From assembly GCF_003202435.1 (NCBI RefSeq), contig NZ_QJHK01000003.1, positions 124,001 to 188,000 of the forward strand: a stretch of DNA of 64,000 bases. Reading direction: 5' to 3'. The DNA comes from Flavobacterium cheongpyeongense. GTDB taxonomy: Bacteria; Bacteroidota; Bacteroidia; Flavobacteriales; Flavobacteriaceae. Shown piece after piece: positions 15,698-23,480 of this stretch (within the stretch, counting starts at the first letter, position 1; each line of letters opens with the position of its first letter). The notes under the pieces are model-generated. The model did no database searches and had not been told where the DNA came from. It saw nothing but the letters and a program-made list of their open reading frames with translations. The position numbers and the translations under genes are program-made.

Positions 15698-16753
15698 ATG
15701 AATAAAGGAAAGAAATATGCTCAAAATGGGGCTTTAGTATTCGGAATAGGAAATGCAATTATTAATGCATTTAAACAACTCAACAGTAATGACCCAAACA
15801 GCGAATTTGATTGGAGTCAACTTTTTGTTGCCGCAGGTAAAGGTGCCTTAGTTGGCGGAACAGGAGGATTAATTTTAGGTGCTATACGTGATAATAAGAT
15901 GAATAAAGTCCTTTTGGAATTTAATAGTGTCCCAAATTATCTCCATAAAACATTGAATCATTACAAAGATGACAATACCTTACTTTTGAACAAAGCAGAA
16001 CAATTAAAATCAAACTTTCAGTCCAAATTTAAATCGGAGTTGGCGTTGAAGCCTAAAATTACTGGTTCAGTTGTTAAGGGCACATCTATTTATGGCTCTG
16101 ATGTAGATATTCAACTTTGTTTTAAAAAAGATTTTGGCTCTATTGCTAGTGTATATGATACTATTTCTGATTATATCTTTGACGAATTAAAAATCAAAGA
16201 AATTAAAGAAATAAGAGAACAAAAACATTCTATTGGAATCGGAATTCAACTCGAAAACGAGGTTAAAAGAATAGATATAATTCCAACTCGTTTAATTGAA
16301 AATGGAAAAAATGACGTTCAGTTATTTGTCAATAAAATTGGTTTTTTTGAAAAATCAACGTATAAAAAGACAAATCATGAAAAGCAAATGTTGTCTCTAA
16401 AGTTAAATTATAGAGAGCAAAGAATTGTAAGATTACTTAAAATTTGGAAGGTTGAAAATAATTTAAAAATTAAATCTATTTTTTTAGAATGGTTAGCTAA
16501 AAAATCTTTTGAATCAAAACCAATTACAAATAAAATTGAGAAAGATTTAACCAATGTAATTTATTTTATTGCACGAAATATTGAATTCATCAGAATTGTT
16601 GATACAGCAAATTCAAATAATGTAATTTCTAACACACTTACATATGAAGAAAAGAGTAGTGTTAGTCGTTTTTGCTTTAATATGCTAGACAATTTGAGAG
16701 TTGATAAACGAAACATTATAGATTATTTTCCTAGTTTGGAGCCAACTATATAA
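15698..16753 (+). CDS. Second nucleotidyltransferase with hydrophobic N-terminal segments
   Basis: 351 residues. Residues 11-28 and 43-63 are Gly/Ala-rich hydrophobic stretches (GALVFGIGNAIINAF; ALVGGTGGLILGAI) that could insert into membrane. From about residue 95 there is a second NTase domain: TGSVVKGTSIYGSDVDIQL with Gly123-Ser124 and Asp135/Asp137, third carboxylate Asp193 in KRIDIIPTR, and a C-terminal helical part (RIVRLLKIWKVE, SIFLEWLAKKSFE) resembling that of the first NTase. All catalytic residues appear intact. It starts 2 bp after the DUF6602-like stop and ends the operon. It may be a second synthase, a tRNA-modifying toxin of MNT/CCA type, or a membrane effector. Confidence 0.7.
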   Translation: MNKGKKYAQNGALVFGIGNAIINAFKQLNSNDPNSEFDWSQLFVAAGKGALVGGTGGLILGAIRDNKMNKVLLEFNSVPNYLHKTLNHYKDDNTLLLNKAEQLKSNFQSKFKSELALKPKITGSVVKGTSIYGSDVDIQLCFKKDFGSIASVYDTISDYIFDELKIKEIKEIREQKHSIGIGIQLENEVKRIDIIPTRLIENGKNDVQLFVNKIGFFEKSTYKKTNHEKQMLSLKLNYREQRIVRLLKIWKVENNLKIKSIFLEWLAKKSFESKPITNKIEKDLTNVIYFIARNIEFIRIVDTANSNNVISNTLTYEEKSSVSRFCFNMLDNLRVDKRNIIDYFPSLEPTI

Positions 16754-16774
16754 TTTTTTATGGAAACTTCAATC

Positions 16775-16886
16775 CCAACTGATTGCTTGTTCTCTCTCCC
16801 AAGATAATGCCCCTTCGTGAAATCGAAACATCATGCTAACGAAAACTCGGCAGTTTTGGTTAGCGGTGGTTATGGGACGTTGCTGT
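16775..16886. repeat. attC-like imperfect palindrome C
   Basis: The element follows the last gene of the CBASS-like operon. It aligns with the distal half of palindrome A through an AAGATAAT-like block, TTCGTGAAA, ACTCGGCAGTTTTGG (compare CTCGGCAATTTCG in A) and GGTTAGCGGTGGTTATGG. This homology across 11 kb is the main reason to treat the elements as one family. No integrase for them is encoded in the window. Confidence 0.4.
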
Positions 16887-17065
16887 TACTCAATTCTTTT
16901 TATAATTTCGGTAATAGCTTCTATTAACTCTGAGATAAGAAGATACCTTACTTTTCCAAGTTCGTCATTTTGAATTTTAATTTGTAATTCTTTATTAACC
17001 TTGAGTAAGTACCCAAGGCTTTGCAGTGTATAATTACATAAAGCGATGGCAGTTATTATAGACAT
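16886..17065 (-). CDS. Small ORF, 59 aa, helical
   Basis: An ATG at 17065 begins a frame of 59 codons plus stop, translating to an amphipathic helical peptide (MSIITAIALCNYTLQSLGYL, then LLISELIEAITEIIKRIE at the end). Composition is protein-like, with alternating charged and hydrophobic residues. It runs against its neighbours, and its stop abuts palindrome C, as do the stops of the other genes next to such elements. I do not recognise a family. It may be a genuine small gene or the end of a longer decayed one, since the frame continues open for about 16 codons upstream without a start. Confidence 0.4.
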   Translation of the reverse strand: MSIITAIALCNYTLQSLGYLLKVNKELQIKIQNDELGKVRYLLISELIEAITEIIKRIE

Positions 17066-17091
17066 TGCGCTTTTTGATACTAATGAGAAAT

Positions 17092-17125
17092 AGATGCCAT
17101 TGCGGCAGAATACGGCATCTTTTTA
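17092..17125 (+). terminator. Terminator-like hairpin
   Basis: The 7-bp arms AGATGCC (17092-17098) and GGCATCT (17114-17120) are followed by a short T run. It could end transcription arriving from the CBASS-like operon before the recombinase gene. The 15-nt loop makes it a moderate candidate. Confidence 0.4.
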
Positions 17126-17235
17126 TAGATTTTCAGCGCATGCTTGGGTTGGGGTCATATCAATAAGGTCAATAATTCATAAGCAGAATCATTAATTTCA
17201 TCAAACTTGGTAATTTAACATGAAAATTATCAAAT

Positions 17236-18762
17236 TTGAATACTATGAAATCAGCGTATTTATATGTCAGGGTAAGTACTGACGAGCAGAAAAGAAAAGG
17301 CTATTCCCTTCCTGAGCAGGAGGATAGGTTGTTAAGGTACTGCGAGCAGAACCAAATTGCAGTCAGGGGTATATTCAGGGAGGATTTTTCAGCCAAGGAT
17401 TTTAATCGTCCAGAGTGGAAGAAAATTATCAATGCATTAAAGAAGAACAAGAAAAGCCCTCCAGATAGCATACTATTTATAAAATGGGATCGATTCAGCA
17501 GAAACATTGAATATGCCTACCAGATGCTGGGGATATTGAGAGGACTTAACACTAAAGCTAGGGCAATCGATCAGCCAATTGATTTCGATGTACCCGAAAG
17601 CATAGTGATGCTTGCGGTTTACCTTTCAATACCAGAAGCAGAGAACAGCAGAAGGGGCAGGAATACTTCGGATGGCATGCGAAGATCCCGGAAAATGGGA
17701 AGGTGGCCCGGAAAGGCCCCGATGGGATATAGTAACCAGTCAACACAAGAAGGCAGGAAGATTATAGTACCGAAGTTTCCGGAGGCAGATTTAATTAGAT
17801 GGGCTTTTGAACAGTTTGCAAAAGGCACATTTTCCATTAGGCAAGTTAGGACAATGGCATGTCAAAAAGGGCTTCAATGCAGCAATAACAATTTTTGGAA
17901 GATACTTCGAAATCCCATTTATTGCGGAATAATAGTGGTCAGAGCCACGAAGGATGAAGAAATCCAATTTGTAAAGGCTATACATGAACCAATCATATCC
18001 GAAGATCTCTTCAGGAAAGTCCAAATACAGCTTACGGGCAGGCGTAAACAGAAAGAAGCAAAATTTTGCAGAAAGCTTTTATTCCCTCTGAGGGGATTTA
18101 CAGACTGCCCATTTTGCGGATGTAGGTTTACAGGCAGTATATCACAGGGAAAATTGTCAAAATACAGATATTACCATTGCTCTACTTCGAGATGCAAGGG
18201 CAGATATAGGGCTGACATTCTGGAGGCCTTGTATGAAAGCCAGTTAAAGAGGATAAGCCTTTCGCCGTCCGTATACGAGCTTTTCAGTTTGGTGCTTGAA
18301 GATGAAAATATCTTCTCTGCCAGAAGGCAATGCCTGGATGAAAAAAAAGCTGTCCTTACTGAGATTTCTCAATTTGAAGAGTTGATATCAAAAGCCAGAA
18401 GGCACTTGCTTGCCGAGAAAATAGACTTTGAGGATTTCAGGTCTATCAAAAAGGAGTATACTGAAAATATTCATAATTTGAATGGCAGATTGCAACATCT
18501 CCTACAGAAACTGAATGGATATGATTCCAGCAATAAAAGTATTTGGTCAGATAGCGGGAACAATATTTTCCAGTGCTACAGCGCACTGGACTTTGTAGGC
18601 AAAAGGCACATTGCGAGCCTGTTTTCTCCTTCGTCAATAAACATACAAAGGAGGGATTTTAACCCGCTGCAAATCGATCGGGCTATTAAAAAGATAGTAA
18701 TTTGTAATGCCATAGATTCAGATGTAAAACAAGCTAATTCTCAAGTTTATGCAAAAGAGTAA
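17236..18762 (+). CDS. Large serine recombinase (site-specific integrase/excisionase)
   Basis: 508 residues; the start may be the ATG three codons in. The resolvase catalytic domain begins at AYLYVRVSTDEQKRKGYSLP with nucleophile Ser14, followed by the Arg-containing KWDRFSRN block and PEAENSRRGRN. A Recombinase domain follows (WPGKAPMGYSN...), then a zinc ribbon (CPFCGCRF ... YYHCSTSRCKG, about residues 296-328) and a C-terminal coiled-coil-bearing part. This is the architecture of large serine integrases that move genomic islands and phages. Its position at the island's right end, 370 bp from tRNA-Val, suggests it mobilised this island. A 60-residue gene overlaps its end. Confidence 0.92.
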   Translation: MNTMKSAYLYVRVSTDEQKRKGYSLPEQEDRLLRYCEQNQIAVRGIFREDFSAKDFNRPEWKKIINALKKNKKSPPDSILFIKWDRFSRNIEYAYQMLGILRGLNTKARAIDQPIDFDVPESIVMLAVYLSIPEAENSRRGRNTSDGMRRSRKMGRWPGKAPMGYSNQSTQEGRKIIVPKFPEADLIRWAFEQFAKGTFSIRQVRTMACQKGLQCSNNNFWKILRNPIYCGIIVVRATKDEEIQFVKAIHEPIISEDLFRKVQIQLTGRRKQKEAKFCRKLLFPLRGFTDCPFCGCRFTGSISQGKLSKYRYYHCSTSRCKGRYRADILEALYESQLKRISLSPSVYELFSLVLEDENIFSARRQCLDEKKAVLTEISQFEELISKARRHLLAEKIDFEDFRSIKKEYTENIHNLNGRLQHLLQKLNGYDSSNKSIWSDSGNNIFQCYSALDFVGKRHIASLFSPSSINIQRRDFNPLQIDRAIKKIVICNAIDSDVKQANSQVYAKE

Positions 18763-18931
18763 TGATAGAATTGTGAAGCCTTTTTCAAGCAGAAAGGTTT
18801 CTGTCGGGAAGGCCATAAAATTATTAAGACAAAGAGGTATAAAAGTTAATGAAGACGAGGCGGCTATTATTTTGGATTTTCTATATCTGTTGGCAAGTTC
18901 TTTCAAGAAAGATGATACAGCAGGCGGATGA
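18749..18931 (+). CDS. Small recombinase-associated protein, 60 aa
   Basis: The ATG lies 14 bp inside the recombinase gene in another frame, so translation is coupled. The product, with VGKAIKLLRQRGIKVNEDEA followed by AAIILDFLYLLAS, resembles small proteins that often accompany recombinases in Bacteroidota mobile elements. It may be a directionality or partner factor. No domain name can be given with confidence, but coding potential and overlap argue that it is real. Confidence 0.6.
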   Translation: MQKSNDRIVKPFSSRKVSVGKAIKLLRQRGIKVNEDEAAIILDFLYLLASSFKKDDTAGG

Positions 18932-19131
18932 GGTGAATGAATGGTCAGGGAGATTTTGAACACGCAACGCTTATATACAGTAAGATTTGATGCTAAAATA
19001 TTTTAATTGATAAAAATTCAAAAAAAAATCGAACACTTTTTAAAGTAGATGTTATTGGATTTAACTTATTGTAAATCAACACATTGAGTTGATAAAAAAA
19101 AGAGACGTCCAAATCTGAACGTCTCTTTAAG
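18932..19131. other. Island edge, no gene
   Basis: AT-rich sequence lies between the recombinase partner gene and the tRNA-Val gene. The right attachment site of the island would be expected here or in the tRNA, but the matching left copy is outside or unrecognised, so no site is called. Confidence 0.35.
19099..19130 (-). terminator. Terminator of tRNA-Val
   Basis: On the reverse strand, arms AGAGACGT and ACGTCTCT close a short loop just after the tRNA 3' end and are followed by a run of eight T. This is a typical Rho-independent terminator. Confidence 0.8.
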
Positions 19132-19206
19132 TGGGCGATGAGGGGTTCGAACCCCCGACCCCCTCGGTGTAAACGAGGTGCTCTGAACCAGCTGAGCTAA
19201 TCGCCC
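19132..19206 (-). tRNA. tRNA-Val (anticodon TAC)
   Basis: On the reverse strand the acceptor GGGCGAT pairs with ATCGCCC. The D-arm carries AGCTCAGCTGGTT and the anticodon arm CTCGTTTACACCGAG contains TAC. A GGTTCGAACCC-type T-arm follows, then discriminator A. CCA is not encoded. It flanks the serine-recombinase end of the accessory island, and tRNA genes are common island boundaries. Confidence 0.95.
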
Positions 19207-19382
19207 TTTCGGGTTGCAATGTCTTTCGTTATTGCGAGTGCAAATATACGTTAGTTTTTCAGTTCTCCAAAGAAATTGCTTAAAAATTCCAAATAATTTA
19301 CGCTGAAACTTATATTTTGCTGGAATTGAATTTGTTATAAAAGTGATTTTTTTGATTTTTTTAGATGAAAATTTAGTTTCAT

Positions 19383-20609
19383 TTAACCTAATGGCAATTC
19401 AGCTACAACAAATGTGCTTCCGCCAACATAAATAAAATCATTTTGTCCGGCATTTTCCTTTGCGGCAGTAAAAGCATTTTCGACAGAATCGTATTTTTCG
19501 CCAATTAAACCATGTTTTTTAGCCGCTTCCTGCAGTATTTCGGTTGGTAAACCACGTAATGAATCTGGCTTGCAGAAATAATAGTGCGCTTTTTTAGGAA
19601 AAAGAGGTAAAATTGAATCCAGGTCTTTATCGTTTACAACTCCCAAAACAATGTGCAGATTCTCAAAAATTTCTGTCTGAATCTGATTCATTACAACTGT
19701 CAAACCATGTTTGTTGTGTGCCGTGTCGCAAATAATTTTAGGATTTTTACCCAATTGCTGCCATCTTCCCTGCAGGCCTGTGTTTTTAGAAACGTTATAT
19801 AAACCGTTTTTCAAATTTTCATCCGAAACCTTAAATTCTTTTTGACCATTTAAAACTGCAATCGTCTGCTGAACGGTTTTTTTATTATGAAACTGATAAG
19901 CACCTATTAAATCAGAAGGAAAAACTTCCGTAATTAAATCGGATGCAAAATAAATCGGTGCCTTTTTTTCTTCGGCTTTAGCTAAAAAAACAGGCTGTGT
20001 TTCCGGAGTATATTCGCCAATAACAACCGGGACATTCGGTTTGATAATTCCGGATTTTTCTCCCGCAATAGCTTCCAGTGTATTTCCTAAAAACTGGGTA
20101 TGGTCTAAACCGATGTTGGTAATTACCGAAACCAAAGGCGTAATGATATTCGTTGCATCAAGTCTTCCGCCAAGTCCAACTTCTATAATGGCAATATCCA
20201 CTTTTTCAGATGCAAAATAATCAAAAGCCAGACCCACCGACATTTCGAAAAAACTCATGTTGTTTGCCTCAAAGAAGGTTTTATGTTTTGCAATAAATGC
20301 AATAACAAAATCTTCTGAGATTTCTACGCCATTAATTCTGATTCTTTCCCTGAAATCTTTCAAATGTGGCGAAGTATATAAGCCAACCTTGTATCCGGAT
20401 TCCTGTAAAACTGAAGCCAGCATATGTGAAGTCGATCCTTTTCCGTTGGTTCCGGCAACGTGAATGCATTTTAACCTGTCTTGAGGATTATCAAGATGCG
20501 ATGCCAATAATTTAATGTTGGTTAAGTCTTCTTTGTAAGCAGAAGCTCCCTGAAGCTGATACATCGGCAATTGGTTAAACATCCAGTTTGTTGTTTCCTG
20601 ATAGTTCAT
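19383..20609 (-). CDS. folC: Bifunctional folylpolyglutamate synthase / dihydrofolate synthase
   Basis: 408 residues. The P-loop HVAGTNGKGSTSHMLA near residue 50 and SPHLKDFRERIRING are the ATP- and folate-binding hallmarks of FolC/MurC-ligase family enzymes, followed by EVGLGGRLDATN. The enzyme adds glutamate to dihydropteroate and to tetrahydrofolates in the cytoplasm. Length is normal. It is a single reverse-strand gene between tRNA-Val and the divergent exbB gene, with a 128-bp divergent promoter gap. Confidence 0.93.
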   Translation of the reverse strand: MNYQETTNWMFNQLPMYQLQGASAYKEDLTNIKLLASHLDNPQDRLKCIHVAGTNGKGSTSHMLASVLQESGYKVGLYTSPHLKDFRERIRINGVEISEDFVIAFIAKHKTFFEANNMSFFEMSVGLAFDYFASEKVDIAIIEVGLGGRLDATNIITPLVSVITNIGLDHTQFLGNTLEAIAGEKSGIIKPNVPVVIGEYTPETQPVFLAKAEEKKAPIYFASDLITEVFPSDLIGAYQFHNKKTVQQTIAVLNGQKEFKVSDENLKNGLYNVSKNTGLQGRWQQLGKNPKIICDTAHNKHGLTVVMNQIQTEIFENLHIVLGVVNDKDLDSILPLFPKKAHYYFCKPDSLRGLPTEILQEAAKKHGLIGEKYDSVENAFTAAKENAGQNDFIYVGGSTFVVAELPLG

Positions 20610-20737
20610 TGTGGAATAAAATAGGGTTTAATTGAAATAATTTTCGATTTTATTAGTTTAATAATAGAGTGAAAATTATCTTTATTGCAAATTTCAAATA
20701 TTTTTTAGAATTAATTATTATAAACCAGAATTAATAT

Positions 20738-21433
20738 ATGTTTAGCTTCATTCAATTACAAACAGATACCATCGCAAACGCCGCATCTAACGTAGTTATC
20801 GAAAAAATTGCACCCAATACCGAAATCTCAGTTTTAGGATTTATTTTAAAAGGAGGTTTTTTCTTAATACCAATTGCCATTTTATTATTTTATACTTTTT
20901 ACGTAATTATTGAACGTTATCTTTACATCACGAAAGCTTCAAAAATAGATAATAGACTGATACAGGATGTAGGCGATAAGCTAAATACAGGAAACATTGA
21001 ACTCGCCAGAACAATCGTAGAAAGAAGTGATACTGCTGCTGCGAATATTTTAAAAGAAGGAGTTTTGGTTATTGGAAGACCAATTGCCGAAATCGAAGCT
21101 AATATGGATCGTGCTGCCGATATTGAAATTGGTGAAATGGAAAGCCGTTTAGGACATCTTGGTCTTATTGCCGGTATTGCACCAACGCTTGGATTTGTTG
21201 GAACCATTTCGGGAGTAATTAAGATTTTTTACAGCATTTCGGTAACAGAAAATATTAGTATCGGAAACATTTCCGGTGGATTGTATGAAAAAATGATCAG
21301 TAGCGGGGCAGGGCTTATTGTAGGGATTATTGCTTATAGTGCTTATCATATTCTGAATGGTAAAATTGATGATTTTGCCTTAAAAATCCAGAAACAAATA
21401 TTAGCTTTTGTCAATATAATTCAAAGAGCATAG
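20738..21433 (+). CDS. exbB: MotA/TolQ/ExbB proton channel family protein
   Basis: 231 residues with three membrane segments: FILKGGFFLIPIAILLFYTF near residue 35, LIAGIAPTLGFVGTISGVI near residue 145, and SSGAGLIVGIIAYSAYHIL near residue 190. The conserved GTISG block in the second helix is typical of ExbB/TolQ. With ExbD it converts proton-motive force into motion of a TonB-type protein for outer-membrane import. The next gene, exbD, starts 2 bp after its stop. Confidence 0.88.
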   Translation: MFSFIQLQTDTIANAASNVVIEKIAPNTEISVLGFILKGGFFLIPIAILLFYTFYVIIERYLYITKASKIDNRLIQDVGDKLNTGNIELARTIVERSDTAAANILKEGVLVIGRPIAEIEANMDRAADIEIGEMESRLGHLGLIAGIAPTLGFVGTISGVIKIFYSISVTENISIGNISGGLYEKMISSGAGLIVGIIAYSAYHILNGKIDDFALKIQKQILAFVNIIQRA

Positions 21434-21435
21434 GT

Positions 21436-21831
21436 ATGTCTATTAAGAGAAAAAGAAGATTTCATGCCGAAGTGGCGACTTCATCATTGAGTGATATCAT
21501 GTTTTTCCTGCTGTTGTTTTTCCTTATTATCTCAACACTTGCAAATCCGAATGTTATTAAGATGACGTTGCCAAAAGCAAAATCTAACGAAAAAACAAAT
21601 AAACAACTGATCAGTTTATCGGTTACAGAAGATAAAAAATTCTATATCGACAAACAACCGGTAGAGTTTGAAGAATTAGAAACGAGCCTGATGTCTAAAA
21701 TTGGAGACGATAAAGAACAAACTGTTGTTGTTCGTATTCCGTTTAATTTGCAAGTGCAGGATTTGGTTGATGTATTACAGATAGGAGTAAAGAATAATTT
21801 GAAATTCGTAATTGCCACAAGTCCAAAGTAA
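21436..21831 (+). CDS. exbD: ExbD/TolR biopolymer transport protein
   Basis: 131 residues. One N-terminal membrane helix (LSDIMFFLLLFFLIISTLAN) carries the conserved Asp of the ExbD/TolR proton path, followed by a periplasmic domain ending in VVRIPFNLQVQDLVDVLQIG. It is co-transcribed with exbB. A strong terminator follows at 21859-21903. The TonB-like partner is encoded convergently downstream rather than in the same operon. Confidence 0.88.
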   Translation: MSIKRKRRFHAEVATSSLSDIMFFLLLFFLIISTLANPNVIKMTLPKAKSNEKTNKQLISLSVTEDKKFYIDKQPVEFEELETSLMSKIGDDKEQTVVVRIPFNLQVQDLVDVLQIGVKNNLKFVIATSPK

Positions 21832-21858
21832 CAATCATCATTTGGGCGTGACCACAAT

Positions 21859-21903
21859 AAAAAAATGGGCTAATCAGCATTGAGTTGATTGGTCCATTTT
21901 TTT
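21859..21903 (+). terminator. Terminator of exbB-exbD
   Basis: The arms AAAAATGG-GC-AATCA and TTGATT-G-CCATTTTT flank a short loop and end in a T tract just after exbD. Confidence 0.75.
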
Positions 21904-22113
21904 ATTCCGGTCTGGCTATACGCGCTACTTCGGTAGCCAGCTGCAAACGAAGTTCACTGAACTCCGATGAAAATAAAGATTAAGTGAAGTAATCCCTCAC
22001 GTGAGAAAAGAGAAGTATGGAAGAAAGAAAAAGGCATAGAGGCAAGAACATAGAAGAAAGAGGAACGAGGAAGAAGACAGATTAAAGAAATAGTAGCCAT
22101 AGCCATAAAGTAT

Positions 22114-22214
22114 GTCATTTCGATGTAAGGAGAAATCTTCGCAAGTAACTCCGTAACGAAAATCCAATCTTTGTCGAGCCTCTCGCGAAGATTTCTCCTA
22201 GCGTCGAAATTGAC
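22114..22214. repeat. REP-like long inverted repeat
   Basis: The left arm (22114-22142) contains AGGAGAAATCTTCGC and the right arm (22185-22214) contains GCGAAGATTTCTCCT. Matching GTCATTTCGA / TCGAAATTGAC ends lie outside a 4-nt bulge. The block fits the interspersed repetitive palindromes of many Bacteroidota genomes. The surrounding 21,904-22,113 is purine-rich with no gene. Confidence 0.7.
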
Positions 22215-22274
22215 AAAACTTAAATAAGAAAGACCTTCTGAAAATTTCCAGAAAGCCTTTCTTATTTAAGTTTT
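22215..22274 (-). terminator. Terminator of TonB-like gene
   Basis: A perfect 18-bp stem (arms at 22215-22232 and 22257-22274, containing CTTAAATAAGAAAG) lies 11 bp beyond the stop of the reverse-strand TonB-like gene. It could act in either direction. Confidence 0.7.
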
Positions 22275-22284
22275 ATATGTTTTT

Positions 22285-23190
22285 TTAATTCAAACTAAAA
22301 TTATAAATAATCTTACCAACTTGTTTGGCAGGAGCATTACTGTCAGCATCCCATTTGGTATTCATGGCAGCAATTTTTGCCTGATCTAATAAACATCTGG
22401 CTAAGTTTGTTGTTCCCTTAACTCCGGGAGTGGCGCTGATTGTTTTTCCACTTTGATCAACAGTAACTTCTACTACAACTTTTCCTGCCTCATCGCAAGT
22501 GTATTTGGGTGCCGGTTTAGATAAAGCTTTGCGGTTTCCCAAAGAGTATCCTGATCCACCGCCAGAACCTCCGCCGCTTCCGGCTCCATAACCGCTTCCT
22601 GTACCAATGCCATTTCCGGTCCCGTTGCCTCCGCCATTTCCGCCACCGGAACCTCCGTTTCCATAATACCCATTGGATCCTAAACTTCCATTAGCTTTTC
22701 CTTTATTTCCTGCCACTTTATCATCCCCATCTCCGCCTTTATTTGAGCCTTTTAAAATGCTCGATAAGGCATCATTTGTGGCATTAGAGACTTTAGGTTT
22801 TTGAGGAACAGGTTTTTCTTCCGGTTTTACAACAGGCGTATTTTTTTTAGGTTTTTCTTTTGTCGGAATCACTACGTCAGTGGCATCAGTTGCTGCATTT
22901 TCCTGTGTAATAATCGATTCGTCCGGAGTTGCTTTTGAAGGAGCTTGTTTGGCTTGGTTTTTAACTTCTAAAACTTCACTTTTGTAGTTGGCTCCTGAGC
23001 CCAAATCACTGTCTCCAAAATTTACGGTTACGCCACCACCACCTCCGCCACCATCAGCAAGGGCGACATTGTTTTCCGGATTATAGGGAGGCCAAAAGCG
23101 TATAAAAAATAACAGCAATAATAGGATACCATAAATTGCCGTAGAGATTAATAGTGATTTCTTTTTATCTGAAGAATCGGTAGAAGTCAT
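22285..23190 (-). CDS. TonB-like energy transducer with Gly-rich linker
   Basis: 301 residues. There is an N-terminal cytosolic stub and one membrane helix (LLISTAIYGILLLLLFFIRF, residues 13-32), then a GGGGGG run. A Lys/Pro-rich periplasmic spanner (KEKPKKNTPVVKPEEKPVPQ) is followed by a long Gly/Ser/Asn-rich stretch and a C-terminal domain with CDEAGKVVVEVTVDQSGKTI and AARRAK-like helix residues, resembling a TonB C-terminal domain. It faces exbB-exbD convergently and presumably works with them. The Gly-rich region is longer than usual for TonB. The reverse-strand start at 23190 fits the membrane topology. Confidence 0.75.
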   Translation of the reverse strand: MTSTDSSDKKKSLLISTAIYGILLLLLFFIRFWPPYNPENNVALADGGGGGGGVTVNFGDSDLGSGANYKSEVLEVKNQAKQAPSKATPDESIITQENAATDATDVVIPTKEKPKKNTPVVKPEEKPVPQKPKVSNATNDALSSILKGSNKGGDGDDKVAGNKGKANGSLGSNGYYGNGGSGGGNGGGNGTGNGIGTGSGYGAGSGGGSGGGSGYSLGNRKALSKPAPKYTCDEAGKVVVEVTVDQSGKTISATPGVKGTTNLARCLLDQAKIAAMNTKWDADSNAPAKQVGKIIYNFSLN

Positions 23191-23480
23191 TTTGATTCTG
23201 AATTTTGTAATTGTATTTAATAAAAACGCTTAAAAGTACTAAAAATTGTTTAGAATCAAAGGGAGAATTTTACCGTAGAGTTCGCAAAGATGTTTGTATT
23301 AATCTTGCAAAGAGGCAGAGTCGCAAAGAAAAACTTAAAAAAAAAACTTTCTGACTTTGGGTCATTGCGAGAAATAAATTAGTGTTCCCTGCGTAAAACT
23401 TACCGGACACTGCGGTTAAATTTTGATAAAAAAAACGAGCCAAAAATTTAGCTCGTTTAAAATATATGAATTATAAAAAA
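23191..23480. other. Intergenic stretch, no gene
   Basis: It contains the promoter region of the TonB-like gene, low-complexity GCAAAG-type repeats common near Flavobacterium genes (about 23280-23330) and the terminator of the dehydrogenase gene. No coding frame is convincing. Confidence 0.5.
23429..23460 (-). terminator. Terminator of Glu/Leu dehydrogenase gene
   Basis: Reverse-strand arms AAACGAGC and GCTCGTTT enclose a 10-nt loop and run into a T tract, 20 bp after the stop codon. Confidence 0.8.

Larger units (their letters stand above)
16754..17235. other. Intergenic stretch with palindromic element, small ORF and hairpin
   Basis: Between the end of the CBASS-like operon and the recombinase gene lie an attC-like element (16775-16886), a 59-codon reverse-strand ORF (16886-17065) and a terminator-like hairpin (17092-17125). 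The last ~110 bp show no further structure and probably hold the recombinase promoter. Confidence 0.6.

Noticed and set aside
5374..16886. A true integron array
   Set aside because: Elements only partly fit attC consensus, gene orientations are mixed and no IntI-type tyrosine recombinase is in the window; kept only as attC-like.
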